The notes below the pieces were generated by a model, which worked only from the letters and a program-made list of their open reading frames with translations, made no database searches and had not been told where the DNA came from. DNA of 37,066 bases from Flavobacterium sp. SLB02 (GTDB lineage: Bacteria; Bacteroidota; Bacteroidia; Flavobacteriales; Flavobacteriaceae), in the NCBI RefSeq assembly GCF_009664855.1, contig NZ_CP045928.1, forward strand, positions 1,822,942 to 1,860,007. The letters run 5' to 3'. Each line of letters opens with the position of its first letter. Positions within the stretch are counted from its first letter, which is position 1. Positions 1 to 10,054 of the stretch are shown one piece after another. The position numbers and the translations under genes were made by a program.

Positions 1-315
1 ACTTTTGCAAAAGGAGAAAAAATCCAAGTAAGCGTTGATGTTACCAACTCTGGAAACTATGATGGTAAAGAGGTCGCTCAGTTGTATATAAACGACCCTG
101 TTGCCAGTATTGTAAGACCCGTAAAAGAATTAAAAGGTTTTGAACTTGTTGAATTAAAAAAGGGAGAAACTAAAACCATTCAATTTACATTGACAGAAAA
201 GGAAATTGGTTTTTATGACAATGAAGGCAAATTTTTAACAGAACCTGGCTTGTTCAATATAATGGTTGGATGGAATTCAAATGAAGGTCTTACCAGTAAA
301 TTTGAATTAAAATAA
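1..315 (+). CDS. GH3 family beta-glycosidase, C-terminal fragment
   Basis: The window opens inside this gene. Frame 1 is open from base 1 to the TAA at 313-315, giving 104 residues. They match the C-terminal fibronectin-III-like domain of GH3 beta-glucosidases and beta-xylosidases (BglX type): V-x-N-x-G near the start, then DGKEVAQLYI, then RPVKELKGF, a GE-x-KT turn, and a final strand pattern ending in MVGWNSNEG. The catalytic barrel lies upstream of the window, so glucosidase and xylosidase specificity cannot be told apart. In PULs such enzymes usually finish oligosaccharide breakdown in the periplasm. A terminator follows, so this gene is probably transcribed separately from the regulator at 780. 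The family call is firm; the substrate is unknown. Confidence 0.88.
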   Translation, partial: TFAKGEKIQVSVDVTNSGNYDGKEVAQLYINDPVASIVRPVKELKGFELVELKKGETKTIQFTLTEKEIGFYDNEGKFLTEPGLFNIMVGWNSNEGLTSKFELK

Positions 316-386
316 AGTCTTTAAAAAAAAAATTAAACACATAATAGAACCGGATAGTATAGTTTTTTTTTAAAACAACTTTACAG

Positions 387-435
387 CCTGAGTATGATTA
401 TCCCCAAAAGGGCAATAATCTTACTCAGGTTTTTT
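387..435 (+). terminator. Rho-independent terminator after GH3 gene
   Basis: Long stem with left arm CCTGAGTATGATTAT and right arm ATAATCTTACTCAGG (one mismatch), a short loop, and six T residues at 430-435. It lies 72 bases after the GH3 stop codon. Confidence 0.85.
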
Positions 436-536
436 GGCAATAGGAAATATTTAGATAAAAAAAATTAAGTCTCTAATTTACTTTTATTTATATTGCTTTA
501 TATATTATGCGAATCCATAGTTGAAAGTCTACAATT

Positions 537-692
537 TGTGCCATTAGGCACTCAATATTGGTAGAAAAAATAAATCGCAATAAATTTAGCGTGCCTTAGG
601 TACGCAATAGTTATCATTTTGTTGCGTACCTAAAGGCACGCCAGTATATTTCGAATCTATAATGATTACCAATATTGGTGCCTACGGGCACA
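537..692. repeat. Nested REP-like palindromes (BIME-like cluster)
   Basis: Two nested inverted repeats occupy most of the 464-base gap between the GH3 gene and the HTCS gene. The outer arms (537-563 and 667-692) pair through TACCAATATTG and a GTGCC/GGCAC element. The inner arms (589-607, GCGTGCCTTAGGTACGCAA, and 622-641) are reverse complements apart from one extra base. Each arm is also a small hairpin by itself (GTGCC-atta-GGCAC, GTGCC-tacg-GGCAC, and GCGT.CC/GG.ACGC forms). Four related hairpins in alternating orientation is the layout of REP/BIME elements mobilised by RAYT (IS200-like) transposases. No transposase gene is in the window. Confidence 0.75.
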
Positions 693-779
693 TTTCAACT
701 CTTAATTAGCTTATAAAAAAGAATCAATTGCGCATTTTATTTTCAATCAGAGTTGATAAATAATAACATCAAAATGTAA

Positions 780-3700
780 ATGAAAAATATTAAATATATT
801 CTTGTATGCTTTTTTACAGGTTTAAATTGCCTGTTTGCTCAGGATAAATTTGACAATTACCAATTTAGAAGCATACAGGAAACTACTTCAAAAAGAGCCA
901 TTTCTTCAATTATTCAGGATAAAAATGGATTTATTTGGATAGGTACAAACGGCACAGGTTTGTATCGATATGATGGAGTAAATTATTTTGGATATGAATA
1001 CAATAAAAAGCCCGGCTCACTAAACAGTAACTTTATTTATGCAACCTTTATTGATTCTGATAATAACTTATGGGTGGGTACCGATGACGGTTTATGTTTG
1101 TACAACAGGGATTTAGATAATTTTACTAAAATCAATATTGAAGATGTAATTAGAAAAGGTTATGACGAGCCTATTACTGTAAAGACAATTATAGAGGATA
1201 ATAATGGTAATTTAATTCTGGGGACTTATGGTTTTGGATTATTCAAACTCAATAAAAAAACTTTAAAAACTACCCTGATTCCCTCAAAGGTGTTGGACAA
1301 ATTTAATTTTCTAATAAAATCTTCGGTAAAAAATAAACGGGGTATTATTTATCTGGGAACGAGTTATGGACTTTTAGAACTTGATTTAAACGGAAAACTC
1401 AAGCAGGTTTATAAAGACAAATTTAAAAGAGAACCCTTATTAGATGATATCGAAAATCTTGTTATAGATAAATACGGATATATATGGCTGGGAACCACTG
1501 AAAGCGGTCTGATAAAAATTAAACCAGAAACAGATAATTATCAATTTGAAAATTATACTATTACCAAAAACAAAATCTTATCAATTCTAGAAAGCAGTCA
1601 CGACTATATCATTTGCGGTACCGAAAATGACGGATTATTGGTCGTAAATTATAAAGGGCAAGTACTCCAAAAATATTTGCATAGTAAGTATAATGACTTT
1701 AGTTTAAAATCTAATTCGGTTTGGTCTTTATACGAGGATAAAGAAAAGCGACTTTGGTTGGGCTATTTTAATAAAGGACTTGGGGTATTTGACAAACCCA
1801 ATAACAAATTCAATTCTCTTGAATCGCAAGTAAACAACGATAATTCACTTCAAACCAGTTATGTCACTTCGATTATAAAAGATAAAAAAGGAAATCTGTT
1901 AATCAGTAATGAAGGCGGAGGTCTCGATATTTATAATCTTAACAACAAAAGCTACATTCATGTCAACAAAAACAATCAAAGCTACTATTCCGGTTTGGAT
2001 GCTGTTGATATTCAGTCCATATTTATAGACAGTAAACAAAATATCTGGATAGGAAGCTGGGATCGCGGTATCTACTTTTTGAAAAATGGCACTACCCGAT
2101 TCATAAACTACAATACAGCAAATACTTCGGGATTAAAATCGAATCGTGTTTTTAGTTTTTCAGAAGATTCAAAAGGCCGAATCTGGATTGGAACTTTTAT
2201 AAAAGGATTGCATTATTATGATAATAAGAACAATACATTTATTCATTGTGAATCAAAATCATTTACAGAAAACGCTTTAGACAACGCTTTTATTCGTAAA
2301 GTTTTTGTAGACTCTGATAATGTTTTGTGGGTAGGAACAATTTTAGGCTTGTATCAGGTAAGTTTAAAAAACGATTCTGATTTTAAAGTGACCAATATGC
2401 GTGATGCCATGTTCAAAGACAAAACGAAGTACAACAGCATTCAGACTATTTTATCGATTTATGAGTCTAACGATAAAACGATATGGATAGGAACAGATGG
2501 CGAAGGATTGTTCAATTATAATAAAAAAGACAAGACATTTTCGAACTATAATAACTTTGCGGGTTTTAAAGAAAAATCTGTTCGCGCTATAATTTCTGAC
2601 AACAACGGATCTTTATGGATAAGCGGTGGCTCAGGTTTAACAAAACTTGATTTCAAAAATAAAAAAAGTACCAATTTTACTAAAGATGATGGTCTTGTTG
2701 ATAACGATTTTAATAATAATGCGGTTTTTAAAGATGGAAATGGAGAGTTGTATTTTGGCAGTTATGAAGGAGTAAATTATTTTAATCCTAACGAGATCAA
2801 AAAAACAGAAAAAGCGCCAAAATTGTATTTCAGCGATTTCAAATTGTTCAATAAATCTGTAAAACCAAATGAAGATTCCTCGCCCTTAAGCAAAGTAATT
2901 TCCCAAACTAAAGAAATTATTCTCAACTACACACAATCGGTTTTTACGATTGAATATGTGGGAATTAATTATAATTATTCTAAAAAAAACCAATATGCCT
3001 ATTATTTACAAGGCTTTGAAAAAGAGTGGAATTATGTGAGTAATAACAGAACGGCAACTTATACCAATCTGGCGCCGGGCGATTATGTTTTTAAAGTAAA
3101 ATCGGCAAATGCAGATGGTTCCTGGAGCAATACTCCATTAGAATTAAAAATAAAAATCCTTCCTCCGTGGTGGAAAACCTTTTGGGCTTATTTATTATAC
3201 ACTTCTATTTTAGTTTTCCTGATGATATACCTCAATAAAATTTATCAAAATCGTTTTAAAGCCAAACAAGCAATAATTTTAGAAAAAGAAAAAAACATTC
3301 AGTCAGAGAAATTAAACAATAAGAAATTACAATTCTTTACTAATATTTCGCATGAATTCAGAACGCCATTAACACTCATTATTAATCCGCTGGAAGATAT
3401 TTTAAAAAGTAAAAATGTATCACCGGAAATACGTAATAAATTAAAAATCGTACACAAAAGTTCCGACAGGCTTTCCAGACTAATCAACGAGCTTATGGAT
3501 TTTAATAAATTAGAGTTTAATAAAATTTTCCTTCAGGCCAAAAAAATAGAAGTCGTAGCTTTTACGCAAGGAATCATCGGTTATTTTGATGAAGAAGCTG
3601 CTGCGCGAAATATCACCATTAATTTTGAATCTGAATTTGAAGAGCTTGAAGACTGGCTAGATCCTAAAATGCTGGAAAAAATACTGTTTAATATTATTTC

Positions 3701-4934
3701 AAATGCATTTAAATTTACTCCGGATAACGGTGCTATTACCGTTTCTATTAATAAATCAGATGCCGATAATGCGCTGCTAATTAAGGGCATTGAAGTTCCC
3801 TCTTTTTCGATAACCATTACAGATACGGGTTCAGGAATTCGCAAAAAAGACCTCAACCGAATCTTTGACCGATTCTATCAGGTCAATAATGTAAATAAAG
3901 ATTACTACGGCAGCACCGGAATTGGTCTGGAGGTCGTAAAAGAATTTATCGAACTACATAAAGGTAAAATTGATGTTGAAAGTGAAGTTGGACAAGGCAC
4001 AAAATTTACGGTAACTTTTCCTTTGGGTAAATCTTTTTATAAGAAAAATGAAGTAGTCGACGAGGTTTTTAAAATAGAAAAAAATAAAAATAAATTTCTG
4101 TCTCAATCCGCTAATGATCCATCTGAGGATGATGAGTTTACCAATGAAAACATCGAAGATAATGTTTTCGAAACTGCAAAACCATATACTGTTTTAATTG
4201 TGGAAGATAATCCTGAATTAAGAAATTATCTCAAAAATGAACTAAACAAATTATACAAGGTTATTGTGGCCGAAAATGGTCAGAAAGGCTATGAAATTGC
4301 GGTTGAGAAATTGCCAGATTTAATTATTACAGATGTTATTATGCCGGTTATGGATGGGCTGCAATTGTGTAAAAACATAAAAGGCGATTTAAAAACGAGT
4401 CATATTCCTTTGTTAATGCTATCGGCAAAAGCAATGGTAAAAGACCGACTGGAAGGAATTGATTCCGGCGCTGATATGTATTTGAGTAAACCATTTGAGT
4501 TAGACATTTTAAAATCAAGTCTGGCACAGCTTATTACAAGCAGACAAATCATGTTCAAGAAATTCTACAGCGGAATCACCAAAGACGGTAAAGAAAAAAC
4601 AACTTCGCTGGATAATGAATTCATTCAAAAAATCCTGCATTTTATTAATGAAAACATCAGCGAACCTGAATTGACTGTCGAACTTTTATCTTCTAAAATC
4701 TATTTGAGCAGAAGTCAGTTGTATCGAAAAATAAAAACTTTAACAGGAGTTTCGGTCAATGAGTTTATTAGAAATGTACGATTAGAAAAAGCCAAACAAC
4801 TAATCGAGAAAGGAAATAGTAATATTAATGAAATTAGCTATAAAGTAGGTTTTACTTCTCCCTCCTATTTTGCAAAATGTTATAAAATCAAATACGGACA
4901 TTTGCCTACACAGGAAAAAAGACCAAAAGAATAA
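780..4934 (+). CDS. Hybrid two-component system sensor/regulator (HTCS)
   Basis: One-protein glycan sensor and transcription activator, 1384 residues. Order: signal peptide ending near FAQ (about residue 21); twelve or more two-component propeller repeats of the form G-x-hWIGT-x-x-GL to about residue 670; Y_Y_Y domain about 725-798; one membrane helix about 802-822; HisKA with the SHEFRTPL box (His about 858); HATPase with an N box (NIISNAFKF) and G boxes (DTGSGI, GSTGIGL); receiver domain with Asp about 1185 in DVIMPVMDG; AraC-type DNA-binding domain about 1290-1384. All catalytic motifs look intact. In this family the periplasmic propeller binds an oligosaccharide and the AraC domain turns on the neighbouring susC operon. 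Its position directly upstream of susC/susD fits that role. The ATG at 780 is chosen because an upstream ATG at 774 is followed at once by a stop. Confidence 0.95.
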   Translation: MKNIKYILVCFFTGLNCLFAQDKFDNYQFRSIQETTSKRAISSIIQDKNGFIWIGTNGTGLYRYDGVNYFGYEYNKKPGSLNSNFIYATFIDSDNNLWVGTDDGLCLYNRDLDNFTKINIEDVIRKGYDEPITVKTIIEDNNGNLILGTYGFGLFKLNKKTLKTTLIPSKVLDKFNFLIKSSVKNKRGIIYLGTSYGLLELDLNGKLKQVYKDKFKREPLLDDIENLVIDKYGYIWLGTTESGLIKIKPETDNYQFENYTITKNKILSILESSHDYIICGTENDGLLVVNYKGQVLQKYLHSKYNDFSLKSNSVWSLYEDKEKRLWLGYFNKGLGVFDKPNNKFNSLESQVNNDNSLQTSYVTSIIKDKKGNLLISNEGGGLDIYNLNNKSYIHVNKNNQSYYSGLDAVDIQSIFIDSKQNIWIGSWDRGIYFLKNGTTRFINYNTANTSGLKSNRVFSFSEDSKGRIWIGTFIKGLHYYDNKNNTFIHCESKSFTENALDNAFIRKVFVDSDNVLWVGTILGLYQVSLKNDSDFKVTNMRDAMFKDKTKYNSIQTILSIYESNDKTIWIGTDGEGLFNYNKKDKTFSNYNNFAGFKEKSVRAIISDNNGSLWISGGSGLTKLDFKNKKSTNFTKDDGLVDNDFNNNAVFKDGNGELYFGSYEGVNYFNPNEIKKTEKAPKLYFSDFKLFNKSVKPNEDSSPLSKVISQTKEIILNYTQSVFTIEYVGINYNYSKKNQYAYYLQGFEKEWNYVSNNRTATYTNLAPGDYVFKVKSANADGSWSNTPLELKIKILPPWWKTFWAYLLYTSILVFLMIYLNKIYQNRFKAKQAIILEKEKNIQSEKLNNKKLQFFTNISHEFRTPLTLIINPLEDILKSKNVSPEIRNKLKIVHKSSDRLSRLINELMDFNKLEFNKIFLQAKKIEVVAFTQGIIGYFDEEAAARNITINFESEFEELEDWLDPKMLEKILFNIISNAFKFTPDNGAITVSINKSDADNALLIKGIEVPSFSITITDTGSGIRKKDLNRIFDRFYQVNNVNKDYYGSTGIGLEVVKEFIELHKGKIDVESEVGQGTKFTVTFPLGKSFYKKNEVVDEVFKIEKNKNKFLSQSANDPSEDDEFTNENIEDNVFETAKPYTVLIVEDNPELRNYLKNELNKLYKVIVAENGQKGYEIAVEKLPDLIITDVIMPVMDGLQLCKNIKGDLKTSHIPLLMLSAKAMVKDRLEGIDSGADMYLSKPFELDILKSSLAQLITSRQIMFKKFYSGITKDGKEKTTSLDNEFIQKILHFINENISEPELTVELLSSKIYLSRSQLYRKIKTLTGVSVNEFIRNVRLEKAKQLIEKGNSNINEISYKVGFTSPSYFAKCYKIKYGHLPTQEKRPKE

Positions 4935-4965
4935 AGTAATTGTTCCAATATAATAATGCCATTAA

Positions 4966-5000
4966 AAAGAGCTTCGATTGTATAGTCGGGCTCTTTTTTT
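4966..5000 (+). terminator. Rho-independent terminator after HTCS gene
   Basis: Stem AAAGAGC/GCTCTTT with an inner CGA/TCG extension, followed by a run of seven T. It separates the regulator from the susC operon. Confidence 0.85.
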
Positions 5001-5367
5001 GTCAGGCAATTTTCTCAAAAAAGAATGGATTTAAAACCAAATAAAAATCCATATATCAAAAATATTATCTCTTTTTTTTAAACAAACAATATTTTTTAAC
5101 CAAAAATTTTAGCAATATCTCAGTAGCTATTTTTATGGTTTTAGGCTCTTTTCGAGCCGTAATAGGGTGTCTGATGTTTTTTTTGCATCATCTGTTGCAC
5201 AATATGCTTCATCTATTCTACAATAGCACACCTCTAGATTCTACTTTCGTTAAGAAATATTTAAGAAAAAGTTCCGCCGTCATTTTTCTAAATGATGCCC
5301 TTGCAAAAGACCTTTCCATTAAATGTTTTCTAACTAATTATTTAACTTAAACTCTAAACCAAATTTT
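5001..5367 (+). promoter_or_regulatory. Upstream and leader region of susC operon 1
   Basis: No gene is supported here. TATTTTTA at 5128-5135 matches the Bacteroidota -7 consensus TAnnTTTG at all but the last base, but I see no convincing -33 box. Downstream are a small hairpin, GGCTC-ttttc-GAGCC at 5144-5158, and a T8 tract within GATG...CATC at about 5173-5189. If that promoter is real, the susC leader is over 200 bases long. The operator for the HTCS regulator should lie in this region, but I could not identify direct repeats with confidence. Confidence 0.35.
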
Positions 5368-8300
5368 ATGCAGAAAAGAATGTTAAAAAAACTATTGTGT
5401 TTAATAGTATGCATGTGGGGAAATTTTTTCTTTGCTCAAACTATTAAAGGTAAAGTAACATCAGGCGGAACCAGCCTACCGGGTGTTAGTATAATAGTAC
5501 AAGGAACAAAAAACGCAACAGTTACCGATTTTGACGGTAGTTTTGTTTTAAATAATGTAGAACCAAAAGCGCTGTTGCTTTTTAGTTATGTAGGATATAA
5601 AAATTTATCATTGCCGGCAGATACTAAATCTGTGATGCAGGTGGTTATGGTAAACGATCTCGAGAAATTAAATGAAGTTGTGGTTATTGGATACGGAACT
5701 TCAAAAAGAAAAGATATCAATGGTGCCGTTTCCTCTATTAAGGCTTCTGAGATTCAGGACAAACCCTTTACTTCTATCGATCAGGCACTTGTAGGTAAAG
5801 CTGCGGGTGTAAATGTTACTCAAAATTCAGGAACTCCCGGAGGAGGAATTTCTGTTCAAATTCGAGGAATTACTTCTATTAATGGTAATGAACCATTATA
5901 TGTTATTGACGGAACACCAGTTTTTGCAGATAAAAACAACGAGACATTTTCGTTCAGCGCATTGGGCGGAGGAAACGGGCAAACTAAAAACTCCGCTTTA
6001 TCGGGTATCAACATTTCGGATATCGAAACTATTGATATCTTAAAAGATGCATCGGCAACAGCCATATATGGTGCGAATGGTGCAAACGGTGTTGTTTTGA
6101 TTACCACTAAAAAAGGAAAAAAAGGAAAATCAAAATTTACTTATGAAACCTATTTGGCTACTCAGCAAATAACTAATACTGTTGATGTTTTAAACTTACC
6201 TGAATATGCTAAATATCAGGCGAAAATTTTCAAACTAAATGGTGAACCTGTTCCTTTTCAATATCAAAAACCGGATTTATTAGGCAAGGGAACAAACTGG
6301 CAGGATGAACTTTTTAGAACCGCTACATTGTACAACCATCAATTGTCGTTCTCTGGCGAAAAAGACGGAACACGTTACTATACCTCATTGAATTATTTTG
6401 ATCAGGAAGGAATTGTTTCCAACTCCAATTTCAACAGATTATCAATGCGATTAAATGTAGATTCTAATGTTAAATCATGGCTGAAAATTGGTAACAACCT
6501 ATCTGTAAGTAAATCATCTCAGCAAGTAGTGAGAAACGACGACAGAGGTGGTTTAGTAATGAATGCTTTAAGACAATCTCCTGAATTACCAGTTAGAACT
6601 CCCGATGGTTCTTATGCAGGACCAACAAGCGGTTTGGGATCTTCTGCAAATGAAGCTACAAATCCAATTGCTTTGGCTGAATACAATAATTCCACTACAG
6701 AAAGATTTAAAATTAATGGTAATTTATTTGCTGATTTTACAATCATCAAAGGATTGGTTTTCAGATCTGAATTAGGATACGATCTGAATTTTGCAAAAAG
6801 CAGCACTTTTGTACCTAAATACACCTTAGGAAACGTATCTGAACTTTTAAACAAGTCATTCAAACAACAAGATCAAAGTTATTATTGGAACATTAAAAAC
6901 TATCTGACGTATAATAAAACGATAAACGAGAAACACAACTTTACTTTTTTATTAGGTCAGGAAGCGCAGGAAAGCCGATATGAATACCTAAGCGGTTACA
7001 GAACGGGTGAGTTTTTGAGTAAAGATTTCACGAACTTAAATATTGGTGATATTGATACTGCCCTTAACGGAAATGGTTCTGGCAGATGGTCTATGGCATC
7101 TTATATAACAAGATTAAATTATAGTTTTTCTGATCGATATTCTTTCTCAGCTTCTTTAAGAGCAGATGCTTCATCCAACTTTGGACCCAATAATAAATGG
7201 GGTTATTTTCCATCATTTTCAGGAGGCTGGACCGTTAGTAATGAAAGATTCTTTGAGCCTTTAACAAAGAACATCAATTACCTGAAATTTAGAGCCGGTT
7301 ACGGTCTTGTAGGAAATCAAAATATTCCGGCAAACAGATATCAAACTATTCTGTCGTTGCTTTCATCTCCTTTTGGAGGCGTATCTCCAACTATAGATAA
7401 CTTAGGAAATCCGGATATAAAATGGGAATCACTAAAATCTTTCAATGCTGGTTTTGAAATAGCTATGGTGAATAACAGAGTAAAATTAGATTTCGATTAT
7501 TATATCAAAAATTCATCTGATTTCCTTACCAAACAAATCAATGATGAATCGAATCAAAGTGCACTTAATTATTACCTCAATACAGGTGAAATTGTCACAA
7601 AAGGAATCGAACTTACCTTAAATACAAGAAATATCGTAACGGAAAATTTCACCTGGGATAGTACCATTATTTTTTCAAAATATAATAATGAACTTACCAG
7701 ATTTCAAGGCGAAGGAAAATCTTTACTGGGAAAAGTTCAATTTGATTTATACAACGTTACCAGAACAACAGAAGGACAACCGGTAGGACAATTTTATGGA
7801 TATGTGACTGACGGATTATTTAAAAATGCAGCTGAATTAGCAACAGGACCTATTCAGGAAACAGGAACAGGAATTGGAGATATTCGTTTTAAAGATCTTA
7901 ACGGCGATGGCAAAATTGATGCTAAAGATCAGACTGCCATAGGAGATGCAATTCCTGATTTTACGTATGCCTTTACAAATAACTTCAAATACAAAAACCT
8001 TACTTTATCTGTGGTCTTAACAGGAAGTCAGGGCAACCAGATTTATAATTTTACACGTCATTATACTGATGGTATTTATCCTGGATTTGGAGACCGATTT
8101 GGAAATGTTAGTACCGAAGTATCAAATGCTTTTGAAGCCGGAGTAAACGAAAATACAACTGTACCAAGAATTACCCTTAATGACCCAAATGGTAACGGAA
8201 GAATCTCCAATAGATTTGTTGAAGATGGTTCTTATTTAAGAATTCAGAATGTTTCTTTAAGCTATGATTTACCAAACAAAATATTCGAAAATTCTTTTAT

Positions 8301-8472
8301 ATCTAAAGTACGATTGTATGTGAATGTTCAGAACCTATACACTTTTACAAAATATTCAGGTTTCGATCCTGCGCTGGGAAATTTAGACCAAAACATAACC
8401 TTAAGCGGTATTGATTTAGGACGTTATCCTGTGCCAAGAACCACTTCTTTGGGATTGAATCTGGAATTCTAA
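5368..8472 (+). CDS. SusC-like TonB-dependent outer-membrane transporter (PUL 1)
   Basis: Imports oligosaccharides through the outer membrane using TonB energy, paired with the SusD lipoprotein just downstream. 1034 residues. Signal peptide ends at FFFAQ (about residue 24); carboxypeptidase-D-like regulatory domain about 25-105 (GKVTSGGTSLPGV...TDFDGSF); SusC signature LNEVVVIGYGTSKRKD; plug with QALVGKAAGVNV, IQIRG-type strand and YVIDGTPVF; then a long beta-barrel ending in the aromatic-rich strand TTSLGLNLEF. A barrel loop carries a D-x-N-x-D-x-x calcium-like motif (DLNGDGKID). The gene is complete and separated from susD by 50 bases with no terminator, so the two are almost certainly cotranscribed. 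Length is normal for the family. Confidence 0.95.
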   Translation: MQKRMLKKLLCLIVCMWGNFFFAQTIKGKVTSGGTSLPGVSIIVQGTKNATVTDFDGSFVLNNVEPKALLLFSYVGYKNLSLPADTKSVMQVVMVNDLEKLNEVVVIGYGTSKRKDINGAVSSIKASEIQDKPFTSIDQALVGKAAGVNVTQNSGTPGGGISVQIRGITSINGNEPLYVIDGTPVFADKNNETFSFSALGGGNGQTKNSALSGINISDIETIDILKDASATAIYGANGANGVVLITTKKGKKGKSKFTYETYLATQQITNTVDVLNLPEYAKYQAKIFKLNGEPVPFQYQKPDLLGKGTNWQDELFRTATLYNHQLSFSGEKDGTRYYTSLNYFDQEGIVSNSNFNRLSMRLNVDSNVKSWLKIGNNLSVSKSSQQVVRNDDRGGLVMNALRQSPELPVRTPDGSYAGPTSGLGSSANEATNPIALAEYNNSTTERFKINGNLFADFTIIKGLVFRSELGYDLNFAKSSTFVPKYTLGNVSELLNKSFKQQDQSYYWNIKNYLTYNKTINEKHNFTFLLGQEAQESRYEYLSGYRTGEFLSKDFTNLNIGDIDTALNGNGSGRWSMASYITRLNYSFSDRYSFSASLRADASSNFGPNNKWGYFPSFSGGWTVSNERFFEPLTKNINYLKFRAGYGLVGNQNIPANRYQTILSLLSSPFGGVSPTIDNLGNPDIKWESLKSFNAGFEIAMVNNRVKLDFDYYIKNSSDFLTKQINDESNQSALNYYLNTGEIVTKGIELTLNTRNIVTENFTWDSTIIFSKYNNELTRFQGEGKSLLGKVQFDLYNVTRTTEGQPVGQFYGYVTDGLFKNAAELATGPIQETGTGIGDIRFKDLNGDGKIDAKDQTAIGDAIPDFTYAFTNNFKYKNLTLSVVLTGSQGNQIYNFTRHYTDGIYPGFGDRFGNVSTEVSNAFEAGVNENTTVPRITLNDPNGNGRISNRFVEDGSYLRIQNVSLSYDLPNKIFENSFISKVRLYVNVQNLYTFTKYSGFDPALGNLDQNITLSGIDLGRYPVPRTTSLGLNLEF

Positions 8473-8522
8473 AATTGATAATAAAACACATTTGACTTAA
8501 TCGTTAACATAAAAAAATAGTT

Positions 8523-10046
8523 ATGAAAAAACTTTTTAAACTTTTTATGATGGGAATGCTCATACCATTGCTGTCTTTATTTTCCTGTTCAGATGATTTT
8601 TTGGATGCGCCATCTGAGAATCAATTAACACCAGCCGATTTACCTGAAGGAGTCACGGCTTTTGACGGAATCGCTGAGAGTTTGTATTTTAAACCCTGGT
8701 TTACCTTTAATGATAAATTCCTTATTGCAGTTGGGGATATGTACGCGGGCAACGCCTTTACATTTGATGGTGCTTATTCACAATTTAAAGATGCTCAGGT
8801 AACCTCGCAAAACCCGATCCTTACAGAAGGATATGTTTCGTTGTTTTCGGTTATCGATCAGTCGAATAATTTAATGAGTTTAGTCGAAGACAGAAAAAGT
8901 GAATTGCCTGAAGCATCGTATAAAAATGCTATTGCAATATCACGATTTATGAGAGCCAATGCTTATTTCTATCTGGTAAGAACTTTTGGTGCTGTTCCTA
9001 TAATTAGCAAAGCAGGTTCTGCCCCACAGCCAAAAAGAAATCTTATTGCAGATGTTTATAAATTCATCAAACAAGATTTAGAATATGCTGTCGAAAATTT
9101 ACCTGAAAGATCCGTAAAAAAAGGATATGTTACCAAATTCACTGCCATGGGTATTCTTGCAAAAGTGCATTTGACTTTGAATGAATATGCAGAATGTGCC
9201 GCTTTAACCCAGAAAATTATTGGAAACCAATATGTTTTAATTCAGGATTACGGAAACTTATTTAGCAGTCCGGAGAATAATAATAGTAACGAGAGCATGT
9301 TTGCCCTGCAATGGAAAGCTATTGCTACTGAATGGGGAACGCAAAATACCAATCAGGCGTATATAGTTCCCGGAGGCACAGGAATTACTGGCGGTGGTGA
9401 CGGATGGGGAGTTTACCTTCCTTCTATCTCATTGCAAGGTAGCTTTGAGCCAAATGATACCAGAAAAAAGAGTACTATTATGACAGATGGCGACTATTAT
9501 CCTGAATTATTAAAAAGTCAGGGGGGGTTTCTTTATAAAAAAATATACTCTTCGACAGCAGCTAATTTCAGAAAATACATTGTAGGTTCTGCAGCAGAAA
9601 GAAATGATGTGTTTTTTATGAGAACGTCACAAAATACGATTATACTGCGATATTCTGATGTTTTACTAATGAATTCTGAGGCTATTTTGGCCGGAGCACC
9701 CTCTACAACTTCTGCAGCTGCTTTAAGTACTTTTAATGAAGTAAGATCAAGGGCCGGATTACCTCCAAAAATGATCCTTACAAGAAATGATTTATTTAAC
9801 GAAAGAAGAGTGGAGTTTGCTCTTGAAGGACAATATTTCTTCGATTTAAAACGTCGTGGCCTTGCCCAGGCAACAGCAGTTATTTCGCAGCAGGAAGTTG
9901 GTTTTTATTCAGATGATGACAGAACCGATTTGGTTTCGATAAAAATAACTCCGGGAAGTAATTATTTCGAACTGCCATTACCGCAGTCTGCTATTGATAC
10001 TAATCCATCATTATTAGAGCCTCCGGTTCCTTTTAACTTTAATTAA
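8523..10046 (+). CDS. SusD/RagB-like glycan-binding lipoprotein (PUL 1)
   Basis: Surface lipoprotein that forms the lid of the SusC channel and binds incoming oligosaccharides. 507 residues. The signal peptide has lipobox LFSC followed by SDDFLD, the usual SusD start. Paired helices follow (RFMRANAYFYLVRTFGAVP, VENLPERS), and the C-terminal RagB/SusD segment has DVLLMNSEAIL, FNEVRSRAGLP and RRVEFALEGQYFFDLKRRG, all typical of the family. It ends nine bases before the next gene. A run of seven G at 9521-9527, encoding Gln-Gly-Gly, is unusual in this AT-rich DNA; the frame is intact as given. Confidence 0.95.
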   Translation: MKKLFKLFMMGMLIPLLSLFSCSDDFLDAPSENQLTPADLPEGVTAFDGIAESLYFKPWFTFNDKFLIAVGDMYAGNAFTFDGAYSQFKDAQVTSQNPILTEGYVSLFSVIDQSNNLMSLVEDRKSELPEASYKNAIAISRFMRANAYFYLVRTFGAVPIISKAGSAPQPKRNLIADVYKFIKQDLEYAVENLPERSVKKGYVTKFTAMGILAKVHLTLNEYAECAALTQKIIGNQYVLIQDYGNLFSSPENNNSNESMFALQWKAIATEWGTQNTNQAYIVPGGTGITGGGDGWGVYLPSISLQGSFEPNDTRKKSTIMTDGDYYPELLKSQGGFLYKKIYSSTAANFRKYIVGSAAERNDVFFMRTSQNTIILRYSDVLLMNSEAILAGAPSTTSAAALSTFNEVRSRAGLPPKMILTRNDLFNERRVEFALEGQYFFDLKRRGLAQATAVISQQEVGFYSDDDRTDLVSIKITPGSNYFELPLPQSAIDTNPSLLEPPVPFNFN

Positions 10047-10054
10047 CTTATACT

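Noticed and set aside
5135..5350. 71-codon open frame upstream of susC 1
   Set aside because: It lies in the predicted susC leader and covers hairpins and a T8 tract. The product has no recognisable domain and its Phe/Leu/His-rich make-up fits translated AT-rich non-coding DNA.
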